Shown: positions 35,867-45,812 of the stretch, piece after piece | Position numbering within the stretch: position 1 is the first letter of the stretch | Layout of the letters: each line of letters begins with the position of its first letter | Assembly (NCBI GenBank): GCA_021783095.1 | Contig: JAJXUG010000013.1 | Coordinates: 25,451-89,450, forward strand | From: Chloroflexota bacterium | Lineage (GTDB): Bacteria > Chloroflexota > Limnocylindria > Limnocylindrales > CSP1-4 | Reading direction: 5' to 3' | Length of the DNA stretch: 64,000 nt | Program-made: the position numbers and the translations under genes | The notes under the pieces: model-generated | What the model was told of the DNA's origin: nothing | Database searches by the model: none | What the model saw: the letters and a program-made list of their open reading frames with translations, nothing else

Positions 35867-38800
35867 CGGAGAACCCCGCACCTGCGCGGGGACGACGTGG
35901 GCATGCTGGCCTCCCCGAGGATGCTCGCCGGCAAGCCCCCGCGTGCGCGGGGACGACCGCCGCAGCACGCGGGCCCGGCGGGCGACCACCGGATAACCCC
36001 CGCGTGCGCGGGGACGACAACACGATCAACCTCCAGTGCAACGACGCGGACGGATAACCCCCGCGTGCGCGGGGACGACCCGATGCCGGCGGCGATCAGC
36101 GTCTTGCCGTTCGGATAACCCCCGCGTGCGCGGGGACGACTCGTCGCCCCAGTCGTCGGCCCGGCCGCTCGTCGGACAACCCCCGCGTGCGCGGGGACGA
36201 CCAGTCCAGGAACGTCCAGAACGGGTTGCCGCCCGGATAACCCCCGCGTGCGCGGGGACGACGCGGGCTCCCCTCGGTCGATGACCTCCGACGCCGGATA
36301 ACCCCCGCGTGCGCGGGGACGACGTCCATGGCGCCCCGTGTCGGGGCCTCTCGTGCGGATAACCCCCGCGTGCGCGGGGACGACCCGAGATAGGCGAGCA
36401 TCGCCTCGAAGCCGCACGGATAACCCCCGCGTGCGCGGGGACGACTTGCCGCCGTCCAGGACCGTGGTGATGAACTCCGGATAACCCCCGCGTGCGCGGG
36501 GACGACGACGCGGCGTGCGTGCTGTTCGCGGCGCACAGCGGATAACCCCCGCGTGCGCGGGGACGACGGCCGGATCGTGGTGCCACCGAGCGCGGCCACC
36601 GGATAACCCCCGCGTGCGCGGGGACGACCGCTGGGTCACGGACGCATTCGGGGCTCATCGCGGATAACCCCCGCGTGCGCGGGGACGACTTCTCGGTGGA
36701 CAGGCCCGTGATCGACGCGGTCGGATAACCCCCGCGTGCGCGGGGACGACATTTGGTTCCGGTTACATGGGCGGTCGGGACTCGGATAACCCCCGCGTGC
36801 GCGGGGACGACTTGGTCGCATCGTAGAAGCCCTTGGCGGTCACCGGATAACCCCCGCGTGCGCGGGGACGACGATGAGGTGTACCCGCACAAGCCGCGGG
36901 TGTCCGGATAACCCCCGCGTGCGCGGGGACGACCCGGCGAACAGGCTGCCGAACGCCGCGCGGTACGGATAACCCCCGCGTGCGCGGGGACGACCCGTTG
37001 GTGTCGGTGAGCGAGAGCCCGTAGGACGGATAACCCCCGCGTGCGCGGGGACGACTAGCGCCGGGTCACCGGCCTGTCCGCCATCGACGGATAACCCCCG
37101 CGTGCGCGGGGACGACCTGCTCGCCGACGTGGTCCCGATGGCCGAGGACGGATAACCCCCGCGTGCGCGGGGACGACTAGGGCGTCGCCGGGCCGCCTGC
37201 GGCCGGGCTCGGATAACCCCCGCGTGCGCGGGGACGACATCGGGCCGTCGGGGCAGCCGTCGAACCTGATCGGATAACCCCCGCGTGCGCGGGGACGACC
37301 AGGGGTTCGGGGCGGACGGGCACCTCCAGTTCGGATAACCCCCGCGTGCGCGAGGACGACGCAAGCCTCCTGACGCCGCAGGGCGCGCTGGCCGGATAAC
37401 CCCCGCGTGCGCGGGGACGACGAGCACCGGGGCTCGTTCAACGCCTTCCGCACCGGATAACCCCCGCGTGCGCGGGGACGACACCAACATGACCCTGCGG
37501 GTCAACTCGAGCTACGGATAACCCCCGCGTGCGCGGGGACGACGCGAGCTCCTTGCGCTGCTCGGGCGTCAGGTGCGGATAACCCCCGCGTGCGCGGGGA
37601 CGACGCCGGGAAGTTGGTGGTGTTGTTGGTCACCGACGGATAACCCCCGCGTGCGCGGGGACGACGCGGGTCGCGATCCCGACCGGCGTCCAGCTCTGGG
37701 ATAACCCCCGCGTGCGCGGGGACGACGACACCAGCGCGGTGTGGTACGGCTCCTACAACGGATAACCCCCGCGTGCGCGGGGACGACTCGGCGCACTTGG
37801 CGATCTGGTTGCGCGGCATCGGATAACCCCCGCGTGCGCGGGGACGACAGGGGACCGATCGCCGGGAGGGAGCCGCCGTACGGATAACCCCCGCGTGCGC
37901 GGGGACGACAACGCGAAGTCTGCCAAGTCAATAACCCATCGCGGATAACCCCCGCGTGCGCGGGGACGACGGGCGCCCGTGGAAGGGCGTCAAGGGCGAC
38001 TACGGATAACCCCCGCGTGCGCGGGGACGACCCGTCCACGAGGCCGACCGAGACGCTCGGCTCCGGATAACCCCCGCGTGCGCGGGGACGACTCCAGCCC
38101 GCGATGCTCCAGATGATGACGGGCCGGATAACCCCCGCGTGCGCGGGGACGACGGCCCGCGGGGGCCGATCCCGACGATCCGAGTCGGATAACCCCCGCG
38201 TGCGCGGGGACGACAGCAGCACCCCGGCGAGCGTGGACAGGTAGGACGGATAACCCCCGCGTGCGCGGGGACGACGCGATGTTCGGCAGCGCCGACCAGC
38301 TGAACGTCGGATAACCCCCGCGTGCGCGGGGACGACCCGCCCACCAGCGTCAGGATCGCCCCGGACTGCGGATAACCCCCGCGTGCGCGGGGACGACGCC
38401 ATGCGGGCCGCAATGGGGACGGTGCCCGTCGGATAACCCCCGCGTGCGCGGGGACGACCACGGGGCTGGCTCCGTCGGTGCGATGCAGCTCGGATAACCC
38501 CCGCGTGCGCGGGGACGACCCGACGACCTGGTCGGCCGGGGTCGCGGCGCCCGGATAACCCCCGCGTGCGCGGGGACGACTCGGGACAGGTCACGTCGGG
38601 GTTAGGACCGCGCGGATAACCCCCGCGTGCGCGGGGACGACTGGTGGGTGGTCGCGATGAGCGAGGGCGCGATCGGATAACCCCCGCGTGCGCGGGGACG
38701 ACCCGTACCCGACGTTGTCGAGCAGGAGGGTCTGCGGATAACCCCCGCGTGCGCGGGGACGACCCGATGATCGGGATCCGCCTCGAGCGGCCCTGCGGAT

Positions 38801-39434
38801 AACCCCCGCGTGCGCGGGGACGACGTGTACGGCGCGATGGCCGTGGACCAGGCGCTCGGATAACCCCCGCGTGCGCGGGGACGACGGGCGGCACCCGACT
38901 TACCGTTACTAACGTTACGGATAACCCCCGCGTGCGCGGGGACGACGGCCACCGGATCACCGGGTCCGGCGTGGTGATCGGATAACCCCCGCGTGCGCGG
39001 GGACGACCTCCTCAGAGGGGATGTAGACCATTCGGCCTCCGGATAACCCCCGCGTGCGCGGGGACGACATCTCGATCCCGATGGCGCGGCGGCCGAGCGA
39101 CGGATAACCCCCGCGTGCGCGGGGACGACACCATGTAGGCGAGGCTGCGGGTGCCTGTGTTCGGATAACCCCCGCGTGCGCGGGGACGACGGGTTGTCGG
39201 TGCCGATCGTGCCCGTGCCGCCCGGATAACCCCCGCGTGCGCGGGGACGACTTGGCCGCGAACGTCACGGCCGAGCCCGTCGCCGGATAACCCCCGCGTG
39301 CGCGGGGACGACATCGAGTCGGGCGAGGAGGCGGACCCGGCGTTCGGATAACCCCCGCGTGCGCGGGGACGACGTGTAGTAGCGGGCGGCCCGGCGGGGG
39401 TCGGCCGGATAACCCCCGCGTGCGCGGGGACGAC
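35867..39434 (-). CRISPR. Type I-E CRISPR array, 59 repeats and 58 spacers
   Basis: A 29-bp repeat (plus strand GGATAACCCCCGCG then TGCGCGGGGACGAC, usually preceded by C) recurs at an exact 61-bp period, giving 32-bp spacers; repeat ends fall at 35896 + 61n up to 39434. The palindromic core and the reverse-complement handle GTTATCCG match type I-E repeats, so crRNA is made from the minus strand. The two leftmost repeats are degenerate (35867-35896 and 35929-35957), which marks that end as the old, trailer end. Internal variants: repeat ending 36201 (GGACAAC), 37360 (GCGAGG) and 37726 (first base changed). No duplicate spacers were seen by eye. The leader side faces cas2. Confidence 0.98.
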
Positions 39435-39475
39435 ACTTCAAATTGGAGACCCTTTGCCTCCGGTCCGAGCTCAGA
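39435..39475 (-). promoter_or_regulatory. CRISPR leader (short) between cas2 and the first repeat
   Basis: 41 bases between the cas2 stop and the newest repeat, richer in A/T than the surroundings (minus strand CAAAGGG, CCAATTTGAAG next to the repeat). It is the expected site of crRNA transcription start and spacer insertion. The functional leader may extend into the end of cas2. Confidence 0.65.
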
Positions 39476-39748
39476 TCAGCGGATGCGAACGAGTGAGAGC
39501 CCGTCGAAGTCTACGATCTCGCGACTCGGGTCGCCCCAAATCCGGAACGCGAAACCCTGCTCGTTGTCCGTGCCGTAGACGAGCACGGCCGATCCATCCC
39601 CGGCATGGTGGCAGACGCGTTCCCATAGCTTCTCGCGCACTGCGGCGGTCACTCGGCCCAGGAACACGCCCGTACGAGGTTCGAGGAGCCAGCGGGTCAA
39701 CTCTCCGCGCAGCGAAGCCGGCACTCGCTCGAGGATGAGCAACGTCAC
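39476..39748 (-). CDS. cas2: CRISPR adaptation protein Cas2, type I-E
   Basis: 90 residues, the short Cas2e form: TLLILERVPASLRGELTRWLLEPRTGVFLGRVTAAVREKLW opens with the ferredoxin-like strand and the GVFLG segment typical of Cas2e. It bridges two Cas1 dimers in the spacer-integration complex. Start overlaps the cas1 stop (ATGA). Last cas gene, abutting the leader. Confidence 0.94.
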   Translation of the reverse strand: MTLLILERVPASLRGELTRWLLEPRTGVFLGRVTAAVREKLWERVCHHAGDGSAVLVYGTDNEQGFAFRIWGDPSREIVDFDGLSLVRIR

Positions 39749-40710
39749 GGACGACCGTCCGGCTGATCTGCCTCGCCGTAGTTGGTCCCGCCGGCGACAC
39801 TGGCTGCGCCCGGATCCCAGAGTCCACCTGGATATGCCACATCTTCGTCGAAGGCGGCCACATCGATGTCGGCCGCGGCTCCGAGCACGGCGTCAATGTC
39901 GGGCAGGATCAACTCCACGAGTCTCGAGGCGTGGAAGACGTCGCGACATCGTGTGCGAACCCGCCGCTCAAGATCGCCGCCCCCGGCGGCCACGGCCTCG
40001 AACGCGATGGGGATGGTCAGGTCGACCTTGTACAGGTCGGCGATGTCGTACACGAAGGACAACTGCTTGCCGGTATGGATGAAGCCGAGCCCAGGCGAGT
40101 AGCCGGCGCTGACGATCGCTGCCTGGACGACGCCGTAGAGGGCGCTGTTTGCTGCCGATAGGGCGCGGTTGACTGGATCCGCCGCGTCCCATCGATCACG
40201 CTGGTACGACCGCCCGGCCCATGGTAGGCCCGACTCCCGGCTCGCCCTGGCATAGGCCTCGCGCACTCGAACCCCCTCCATCCCGCGAACCTGCCGTAGC
40301 GTGAGGTCGTCGTCGACTGGCTCGGCGAACCGGATCGTGTACATCCGGCGCACGATTGCCATCCTCGCGGCCGGGTGCGACACAAGCGCCGCCTGACGCA
40401 GCAAGCGCCTCGCGCTCCTCGTTTCGCCCATGCCCTGGGCATAGAACCTGACGCCGGCTTCGCCGGTCCACATGACCAAGCAGCCCGTCTCGGCCAGCGC
40501 CCGGATCGCGGCGTGCGTGACTGTCGTCCCAGGGCCGAGCATTAGCGTCCCGAGGCTCGCACAGGGGATCGGCACCCTTCCCGAGGCTTCGAATGCGGCA
40601 ACGGATCGGCCATCCTGCTCGATCTTCGCGTGCTCCAAGTAGAGGAACGTCCAGCTGTCACGGGTTCGCGGAAGCAGGTGCAGATCTCGAAGCGGCCCAA
40701 TCGGCGACAT
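39745..40710 (-). CDS. cas1: CRISPR adaptation integrase Cas1, type I-E
   Basis: 321 residues from the ATG with GGAGGGG upstream. The catalytic metal ligands of Cas1e are present: Glu in VRGMEGVRV (~144), His in LGFIHTGKQLSF (~211) and Asp in FVYDIADLYK (~221). Inserts new spacers with Cas2 at the leader-proximal repeat. Begins 22 bases after cas6e. The C-terminal ~35 residues are Asp/Gly-rich and variable. Confidence 0.96.
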   Translation of the reverse strand: MSPIGPLRDLHLLPRTRDSWTFLYLEHAKIEQDGRSVAAFEASGRVPIPCASLGTLMLGPGTTVTHAAIRALAETGCLVMWTGEAGVRFYAQGMGETRSARRLLRQAALVSHPAARMAIVRRMYTIRFAEPVDDDLTLRQVRGMEGVRVREAYARASRESGLPWAGRSYQRDRWDAADPVNRALSAANSALYGVVQAAIVSAGYSPGLGFIHTGKQLSFVYDIADLYKVDLTIPIAFEAVAAGGGDLERRVRTRCRDVFHASRLVELILPDIDAVLGAAADIDVAAFDEDVAYPGGLWDPGAASVAGGTNYGEADQPDGRP

Positions 40711-40732
40711 CTCCCCTCCGGTCCCGCCAGGA

Positions 40733-41494
40733 TCAAGGTCGGCGCAGCTCTTCGTCAGTCGGAAGAGGAGCAAGCGTCAAAAGTCCGCAACCATACGCCT
40801 TGGCCGGCCCCACGCCGTTCAGAAGTGCGTCGCGCAGGAGATGGGCGTTGACCACACGCGCCCGACCCTCGAACGTGACTGTCGCGATCTGGACTCGCCG
40901 GCCCGGACCGGTACGAGCGGACTTCCGGAAATCGAGGCGCTCGCGGTTGCATTCCCGCAGGTCGAGCGCCCCAGCCTGTGAGGATCCGGCGATCTCAAGG
41001 CCCCACCGGCCTGCGCGTTCGATGAGCCAGCCCGTCTGGTGCGCAAGGGTTCGATGAGGCACTCGGAACCCTCGATGTCGGCCGGCCGCGGACTCGAGCG
41101 CTCGCCGTTGCGAGGCGCTGGGCGCAAGAGGCTCCATCACGGACTGCACAGGATTGACCCGGACCTTGAATACGTACTGCTGCCCCTCCGCGAGCCGCCC
41201 GAGAAGCGGCTGGTAGTCGGCCGTCTCTGCGAGGCCGTCATCGGACCCTGGGAACCCAGCCTCCTCTACGATGTGCGTGAGCGACGGCCGGGGCTCGCTC
41301 ACGATGAGCAGTTCGACGCGATGCCTGACCTCGCTCGCTGCCTGCCAGTCAGGTTCGAGCCTCCAGAGCACTCGCGGCCCGGCAGGCGATGGAAACGCCG
41401 CAAGGACAGCGGCGTGTACCACCTGTGGATTGCTCAAGTACACGCGCGCCTTGGCGCGCCTTGGGTTCAGCCAGACTCGAGACAGGTAGGGCAT
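40733..41494 (-). CDS. cas6e: CRISPR RNA endoribonuclease Cas6e
   Basis: 253 residues. RxWLNPRRA...NPQVVHAAVLAAFP supplies the catalytic His (~27) of Cas6e, and the C-terminal GVGPAKAYGCGLLTLAPL is the Gly-rich loop of the RAMP fold. It cuts the repeat hairpin of the pre-crRNA and stays on the 3' stem. Three bases separate it from cas5e. Confidence 0.95.
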   Translation of the reverse strand: MPYLSRVWLNPRRAKARVYLSNPQVVHAAVLAAFPSPAGPRVLWRLEPDWQAASEVRHRVELLIVSEPRPSLTHIVEEAGFPGSDDGLAETADYQPLLGRLAEGQQYVFKVRVNPVQSVMEPLAPSASQRRALESAAGRHRGFRVPHRTLAHQTGWLIERAGRWGLEIAGSSQAGALDLRECNRERLDFRKSARTGPGRRVQIATVTFEGRARVVNAHLLRDALLNGVGPAKAYGCGLLTLAPLPTDEELRRP

Positions 41495-41497
41495 CGG

Positions 41498-42304
41498 TCA
41501 CCCCCCAAGCAGCGCAAAGGGATCATGTGGCGTGGAAGACCCACGAGCGGCGCCAGTTGATGGACAACCAGTCGGTATCTCCACCCAACCTCGCGTCACG
41601 CGCCTGATCCCAAGTCGCCTGGTCAGAGGGTCGAACGAGATCGGAAGGTCCTCGAGCAGCTCGGCTCGCCCATCGTCAGCGGCAGCATCGAACACGGTTG
41701 CCAGCCGCACGACCGTGCCCAACGGCCGGCGGGCCACTACCTGGTCTCGCCGGAACGGCGACAGCTGCCATGGCAGCGCCGAGAGCACGACGTCAATGTC
41801 CTCGTCGAGCACCTCGCGCCCGCCGTCGCGTATCAGGAGCGGCTGGGCAGGAGGACACGAACGCCGCCCGAGGGCCAATGGGAACGCGGGGTGAAGGAGT
41901 GCGTCAGCAAGACCCCCGATGACATCACGCCGCCCGCGCACGGCGGCTACGAAGACCGCATCCTGCAGGTAGAAACGCTCGGTGAGGTGGGTCCTCTTGG
42001 TCGCCGACTTCTGGATTCCGCTTGGATACACCGCGGCAGAGAGCAGTGGCACCTCTCGGTAGTCACTCACGGTGTGGTAGTCGCGCAGGAGCGCCCCAGG
42101 ATCATCGACGCGAACGCCGAGCCGTAGTTCGACGAGATCATCGATCGGATCGACGCGACGCCTACCCTGAGCGGCAGCGAGCAATCCGACAATCCCCGAC
42201 TTGGTGGGCGCCAGGCCGGTGTCCCTGCGGTTGAATTGGCTGCGGATCCCCCAGGACTGCAGTGGGCCCGCGAGTCGAAGCGCGATCGTCGCGTACCCGT
42301 TCAT
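41498..42304 (-). CDS. cas5e: Cascade subunit Cas5e (CasD)
   Basis: 268 residues. TIALRLAGPLQSWGIRSQFNRRDTGLAPTKSGIVGLLAAAQGR is the Cas5 signature: RAMP strand, LQSWG and the TKSG segment that holds the crRNA 5' handle. ATGA overlap with cas7e. The C-terminal ~20 residues are Gly/Ser-rich and probably loose. Confidence 0.95.
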   Translation of the reverse strand: MNGYATIALRLAGPLQSWGIRSQFNRRDTGLAPTKSGIVGLLAAAQGRRRVDPIDDLVELRLGVRVDDPGALLRDYHTVSDYREVPLLSAAVYPSGIQKSATKRTHLTERFYLQDAVFVAAVRGRRDVIGGLADALLHPAFPLALGRRSCPPAQPLLIRDGGREVLDEDIDVVLSALPWQLSPFRRDQVVARRPLGTVVRLATVFDAAADDGRAELLEDLPISFDPLTRRLGIRRVTRGWVEIPTGCPSTGAARGSSTPHDPFALLGG

Positions 42305-43452
42305 TCGGATGCGACCTGTGCGCGCCCCAGGAGTGAGGAGCCAAGTCGCCCAAGCATGTCGTCGAAGGTCAGGGCATCCCCGAACGCGGCCCGGACATCA
42401 GCGCTGCTCGTCCGCCCAGGGTCATATGTCGCGGCGACAAGTCGGGGCTCGTCTGCCCACATGGCCGTCGCCGCGCGAAATTCGCTGGCGAGCCGACCTA
42501 CCGAAGCCGATTCAATGCCGTCCGAGGCCTCCACGGGTCGCTCAAACGCCGTGACTAGGTTGACCGGCTGATCGTCGCGCACTACCACAAGCACAAGCGA
42601 GGGGCGAGTCCGGTGTGCGAACGAGTTCTGGTAGCCGCCTGGGATGGACTTCGCAAACGCCTCCACAAAGCCGAGCGTTCCCGCCACTGCCCCAGAGGTG
42701 TCCTCGAGCGTCTCCGCCAGTTGATGGACGGCTACGGTCGCGTACCGGTAGAGCGTCGCGGAGTTGAACTCGATCGTGCCGATCATGCCGGCACCAGTCT
42801 CCTCGGCAGGGTTCGTGTCATCGACCGCGGTGAAGTAGTCGAACTGCAGGTCGACGGCGTGCGTACTCACCGCATGAGCGACTTGGGTAGAGGCGTCCAC
42901 GTTGAGGTCCGCGAGATCCGCGACCATTCTCCCGAACAGTGCGACATCCAGAGAGTGCCCGGCGCGCAGGATCGGCTTGATGTCGACCTTCGCGGCTTCC
43001 GTCTTGAGCCCTTTGGCGTCCAGCGTTCCAAGCCTCGTCGCCACCGCTCCGACGGCGGCCGCGATGCGGTCAACCTGACTTTCGCCTACGAAGAGCAAGT
43101 AGCTGGTGTGGTTCTTATCCTTCTTGTCCATCGTGATCCCGGTGGCTTCGACCACTGCCGTGGCGACGCGGAGGGCCACCTCAGGGTCAATGGCCTGCTC
43201 TCGGACGAGGCGCTGAGCGACGAGGTCCGCAAGCCGCTTGGTACGGACGCCGAGCGACTCTCCCGGCATCGCATCCGAGAGGGCGAGCCGAGTCGCGCGC
43301 TTCCAAGCTTGCGATGAGACGCGTGCGCGGCGCGTCCCCCCGTAGATGGCCTGCTTGGGACTGCCGGTGTCGTCTCGGTTGATGTTGGCCGGCGGCACGG
43401 ACTGGATGACGTGGACGTCCACGAAGGTGCGCGGATACCTGCTAATCGGCAC
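42301..43452 (-). CDS. cas7e: Cascade backbone subunit Cas7e (CasC/Cse4)
   Basis: 383 residues. GTG start at 43452 chosen for the AGGAGGGG nine bases upstream and because similarity begins at PISRYPRTFVDVHVIQSVPPANINRDDTGSPK, the Cas7e N-terminus. GGTRRARVSSQAWKRATR follows. Six copies coat the spacer part of the crRNA. The start overlaps the cse2 end by 11 bases. Confidence 0.95.
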   Translation of the reverse strand: MPISRYPRTFVDVHVIQSVPPANINRDDTGSPKQAIYGGTRRARVSSQAWKRATRLALSDAMPGESLGVRTKRLADLVAQRLVREQAIDPEVALRVATAVVEATGITMDKKDKNHTSYLLFVGESQVDRIAAAVGAVATRLGTLDAKGLKTEAAKVDIKPILRAGHSLDVALFGRMVADLADLNVDASTQVAHAVSTHAVDLQFDYFTAVDDTNPAEETGAGMIGTIEFNSATLYRYATVAVHQLAETLEDTSGAVAGTLGFVEAFAKSIPGGYQNSFAHRTRPSLVLVVVRDDQPVNLVTAFERPVEASDGIESASVGRLASEFRAATAMWADEPRLVAATYDPGRTSSADVRAAFGDALTFDDMLGRLGSSLLGRAQVASE

Positions 43453-44053
43453 GGTGATGATCCCCTCCTGAGTTGTCCGGGTTTGCGGGCTTGCCAGCTT
43501 GCTGACCGTCTTGCGGCGCTCCCCAGCTGAAGTAGTCCCGTCCCCACCGTCGCCTGACTCTGGCGGCACGGTCTGGGATCGACCACAAGACGAGATCCCG
43601 GAACAGTTCGGTGTAATCGAACCCCAGCGCTTCGCCCCGAAGGAGTCCCACGAGCGACCGGAGGTGCCAGGCAACGGCGTCGACCGTCGGCGCAGTCGCG
43701 GCGGCGCTTACCCTTCCGTCGATCGCCTCGCCCCGCTCGCGGTAGGCATCGGACCATCGGAGGCGATGCAGGGCGCTCGCCACCGAGTGCCCCGGCTCAT
43801 GGACAAGGCGGTCGTGCTTCGACTGCTGATGAAACCCGAAGAGAACGAGCGCGTGGTGCTCGGCGACGAGCGCGGCCGACGGTGCTGCCGTCCCGGAATC
43901 TTCGACCGAGTAGAACCGCCACATCGCGGGCACAGAGCCCGCGGGCCGGCCAGCTCCCGACCGGAGCGCGGCAAGGTCCTCCCCCGGTGGATCGCCACCT
44001 TCGCGCATCACCCGTTCCCAGTAGTGGGAAGACTGCGTCTTGGGCTCCGCCAT
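43442..44053 (-). CDS. cse2: Cascade small subunit Cse2 (Cas11e)
   Basis: 203 residues. Helical protein with LVHEPGHSVASALHRLRWSD and the C-terminal VRRRWGRDYFSW of Cse2/CasB. Two copies brace the target and non-target strand in Cascade. The ATG overlaps the cse1 stop (TGATG). Slightly longer than usual because of Ala/Gly loops. Confidence 0.92.
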   Translation of the reverse strand: MAEPKTQSSHYWERVMREGGDPPGEDLAALRSGAGRPAGSVPAMWRFYSVEDSGTAAPSAALVAEHHALVLFGFHQQSKHDRLVHEPGHSVASALHRLRWSDAYRERGEAIDGRVSAAATAPTVDAVAWHLRSLVGLLRGEALGFDYTELFRDLVLWSIPDRAARVRRRWGRDYFSWGAPQDGQQAGKPANPDNSGGDHHRAD

Positions 44054-45690
44054 CACTTCGCACCCCCTGCTGCGAGCTGGGCCTTCTCTCTGTGCCCGAG
44101 CGTCTGGTGCACCTTCCGCCTGTACTGCATCTCGGCCGTCGCGGCGCGGTGCCACCACTCAGCGTTCCCCTTCGCGGCATCCGGCTTAGCGCGCTCATCA
44201 CGCCTCCCGCGAAAGGCGCTCGGACTCACGGCCGCCAGCATTGGCTCTGCAACCTCAAAAGCGATGCTTTCGGCGGTGGCCATCCATTGGTCTAGCGCCT
44301 CCATGTACGACAATGGGCTCGCCTGAAGCCGGGCCAGGAACTCACGGACTGCGGGATCCAGGCGACCGAGGAGACTCTCTGCCGAGCCGAACTCCGGCTG
44401 CGATGCGCCGGACGCTCGACGCAGGTCCGCCGCCAGCTGCCCGATGGCCATCCGAAGCCCGTCGCTCATGCGCGCCACCTTGACGATCGCATCACGCAGC
44501 GCCGGATCCGGGGTCAGCGCCGCCATCGGGAGCGGCACGGAGTCAACGATCACGTTCTCGATGACTGCCTGCTGATTGCCGTACTCGACCCCGATGGCGA
44601 GCACCTGTATGGGAAGGCCCTCTGGAAGGCGACCCTCGGCCACCAGGTCCGCGAGCTGCAGGATGAGGGAGGAGGTAACAGTCTCTCCGGGGCCCGGCAT
44701 TCGCCCGGCAGCGTCAAGGGCGAGCAGCCCGGGCAGCCCTTGCCACAGGGCCCGGTCCGATCGATGTCGCTGCGGCCGTCGCTTGACCTGACCGTCGGAA
44801 GCGTCGACGTCGACCCGCCGCATGCAGTGCGGCTCGACGTCGCTCGGCCAAAGCGAAAGGCGGTCTCCTGCCGTGAGTACGACACGGGTTATCTCCCCTT
44901 CGGCATCGTCAGGCTGGACAAGCCTGATTCTGCGGCTTTGCCAGGTCCAGAGATCGAGCAGACCCCTCGCAGGACGGGTTTCCCACCCCGGCCCAACATG
45001 CTCGGGCCGCCGCCAGACCGGACTGTCATCCCGGGCCAGGAGCCCCGCCCGGACTGGGAGGTTCAGCATGAGCGTGGCGAACAGCGTGTCGGCCCATGGA
45101 ATGAGGAGGCCCAGACGACCGGCGCAGCCCACGGGATTGCCCATCGTCTTGCCATGTGCGCTCAGTGGATCGCCGACCGCGCCGGTCTTGATCCCGGACG
45201 TGTCCCAGCACTGCGTTGCGAGCATCGCGAGCGCCGCTTCCCCCGCGCTGAGTCCGAGGTTGTCCGCCTCGGTTCGGGCACTGAAGAGCGGGACGTTGTT
45301 GCCGCTTGCGATCGCCGGGATTAGCAGGGATACGGGGCGTGTCTCGTGGTTCAATGCCTCGAGTCCGGCAACCTGACCGAAGGGATGCTCCGGATGGAAC
45401 AGGTCGAACCGATCGTGGTGCTCATCCAGGTAGGCGGAGGTTGCCGCCGAGTCGAGCCGCCCCAGCTCGAACCGATCCGCCCACTCCGCATAGTCCCTCG
45501 GGAGTCCGCAGGCATCCACCACGACCGGCAGCACCACTTGACGCAGGAGCGCCGCAAGCTGGAGCGGATCAACAAGAGCGAGTTGGCATTCGTGCGCCCG
45601 CTCCATCGCCTCGCGCAGGCCAACCTGCTCTGGCCCTCGCGTTGAAATGATCGAAATCCAGGGCCTGTCAATCAGATTGTAGATCACCAT
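44053..45690 (-). CDS. cas8e: Cascade large subunit Cse1 (Cas8e)
   Basis: 545 residues beginning YNLIDRPWISI, the invariant Cse1 N-terminus; DRFDLFHPEHPFGQVAGLE and a helical C-terminal bundle follow. It reads the PAM and recruits Cas3. First gene of the Cascade-adaptation operon, with a TATAGT -10 box at 45736-45741 and a leader of about 38 bases. Confidence 0.95.
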   Translation of the reverse strand: MVIYNLIDRPWISIISTRGPEQVGLREAMERAHECQLALVDPLQLAALLRQVVLPVVVDACGLPRDYAEWADRFELGRLDSAATSAYLDEHHDRFDLFHPEHPFGQVAGLEALNHETRPVSLLIPAIASGNNVPLFSARTEADNLGLSAGEAALAMLATQCWDTSGIKTGAVGDPLSAHGKTMGNPVGCAGRLGLLIPWADTLFATLMLNLPVRAGLLARDDSPVWRRPEHVGPGWETRPARGLLDLWTWQSRRIRLVQPDDAEGEITRVVLTAGDRLSLWPSDVEPHCMRRVDVDASDGQVKRRPQRHRSDRALWQGLPGLLALDAAGRMPGPGETVTSSLILQLADLVAEGRLPEGLPIQVLAIGVEYGNQQAVIENVIVDSVPLPMAALTPDPALRDAIVKVARMSDGLRMAIGQLAADLRRASGASQPEFGSAESLLGRLDPAVREFLARLQASPLSYMEALDQWMATAESIAFEVAEPMLAAVSPSAFRGRRDERAKPDAAKGNAEWWHRAATAEMQYRRKVHQTLGHREKAQLAAGGAK

Positions 45691-45735
45691 GGCGCCACGT
45701 CTAAGTGAAGTACCGTAATCTGTGCCGCGGGGTAC

Positions 45736-45741
45736 ACTATA
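45736..45741 (-). promoter_or_regulatory. -10 box of the Cascade operon
   Basis: Minus-strand TATAGT about 46 bases before the cse1 ATG. TTGACG occurs only seven bases upstream of it, too close to be its -35. Confidence 0.45.
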
Positions 45742-45812
45742 GTCTCTCCGTCAAGTGCTCACCGATAGTCCTCGCGACGCGAGGGTTGCCCTTGAAGAAC
45801 CGTGGCGTACTT

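Noticed and set aside
32990-36118. Plus-strand open frame of about 1,040 codons opposite valS and running into the array
   Set aside because: It is antisense to valS, the T-box and the first repeats, with no ribosome binding site and no family similarity; a by-product of very high G+C.
35740-39436. Many overlapping minus-strand frames rich in SSPRTRGLS and VVPAHAGVIR units across 35.7-39.4 kb
   Set aside because: They are translations of the CRISPR repeats. The period is 61 bases, which is not a multiple of three, so the frames cycle; these are not proteins.
40095-40130. Apparent loss of a catalytic Glu in Cas1 (YGVVQAAI)
   Set aside because: The metal-binding Glu of Cas1e is in the earlier RGMEGVRV segment, which is intact.
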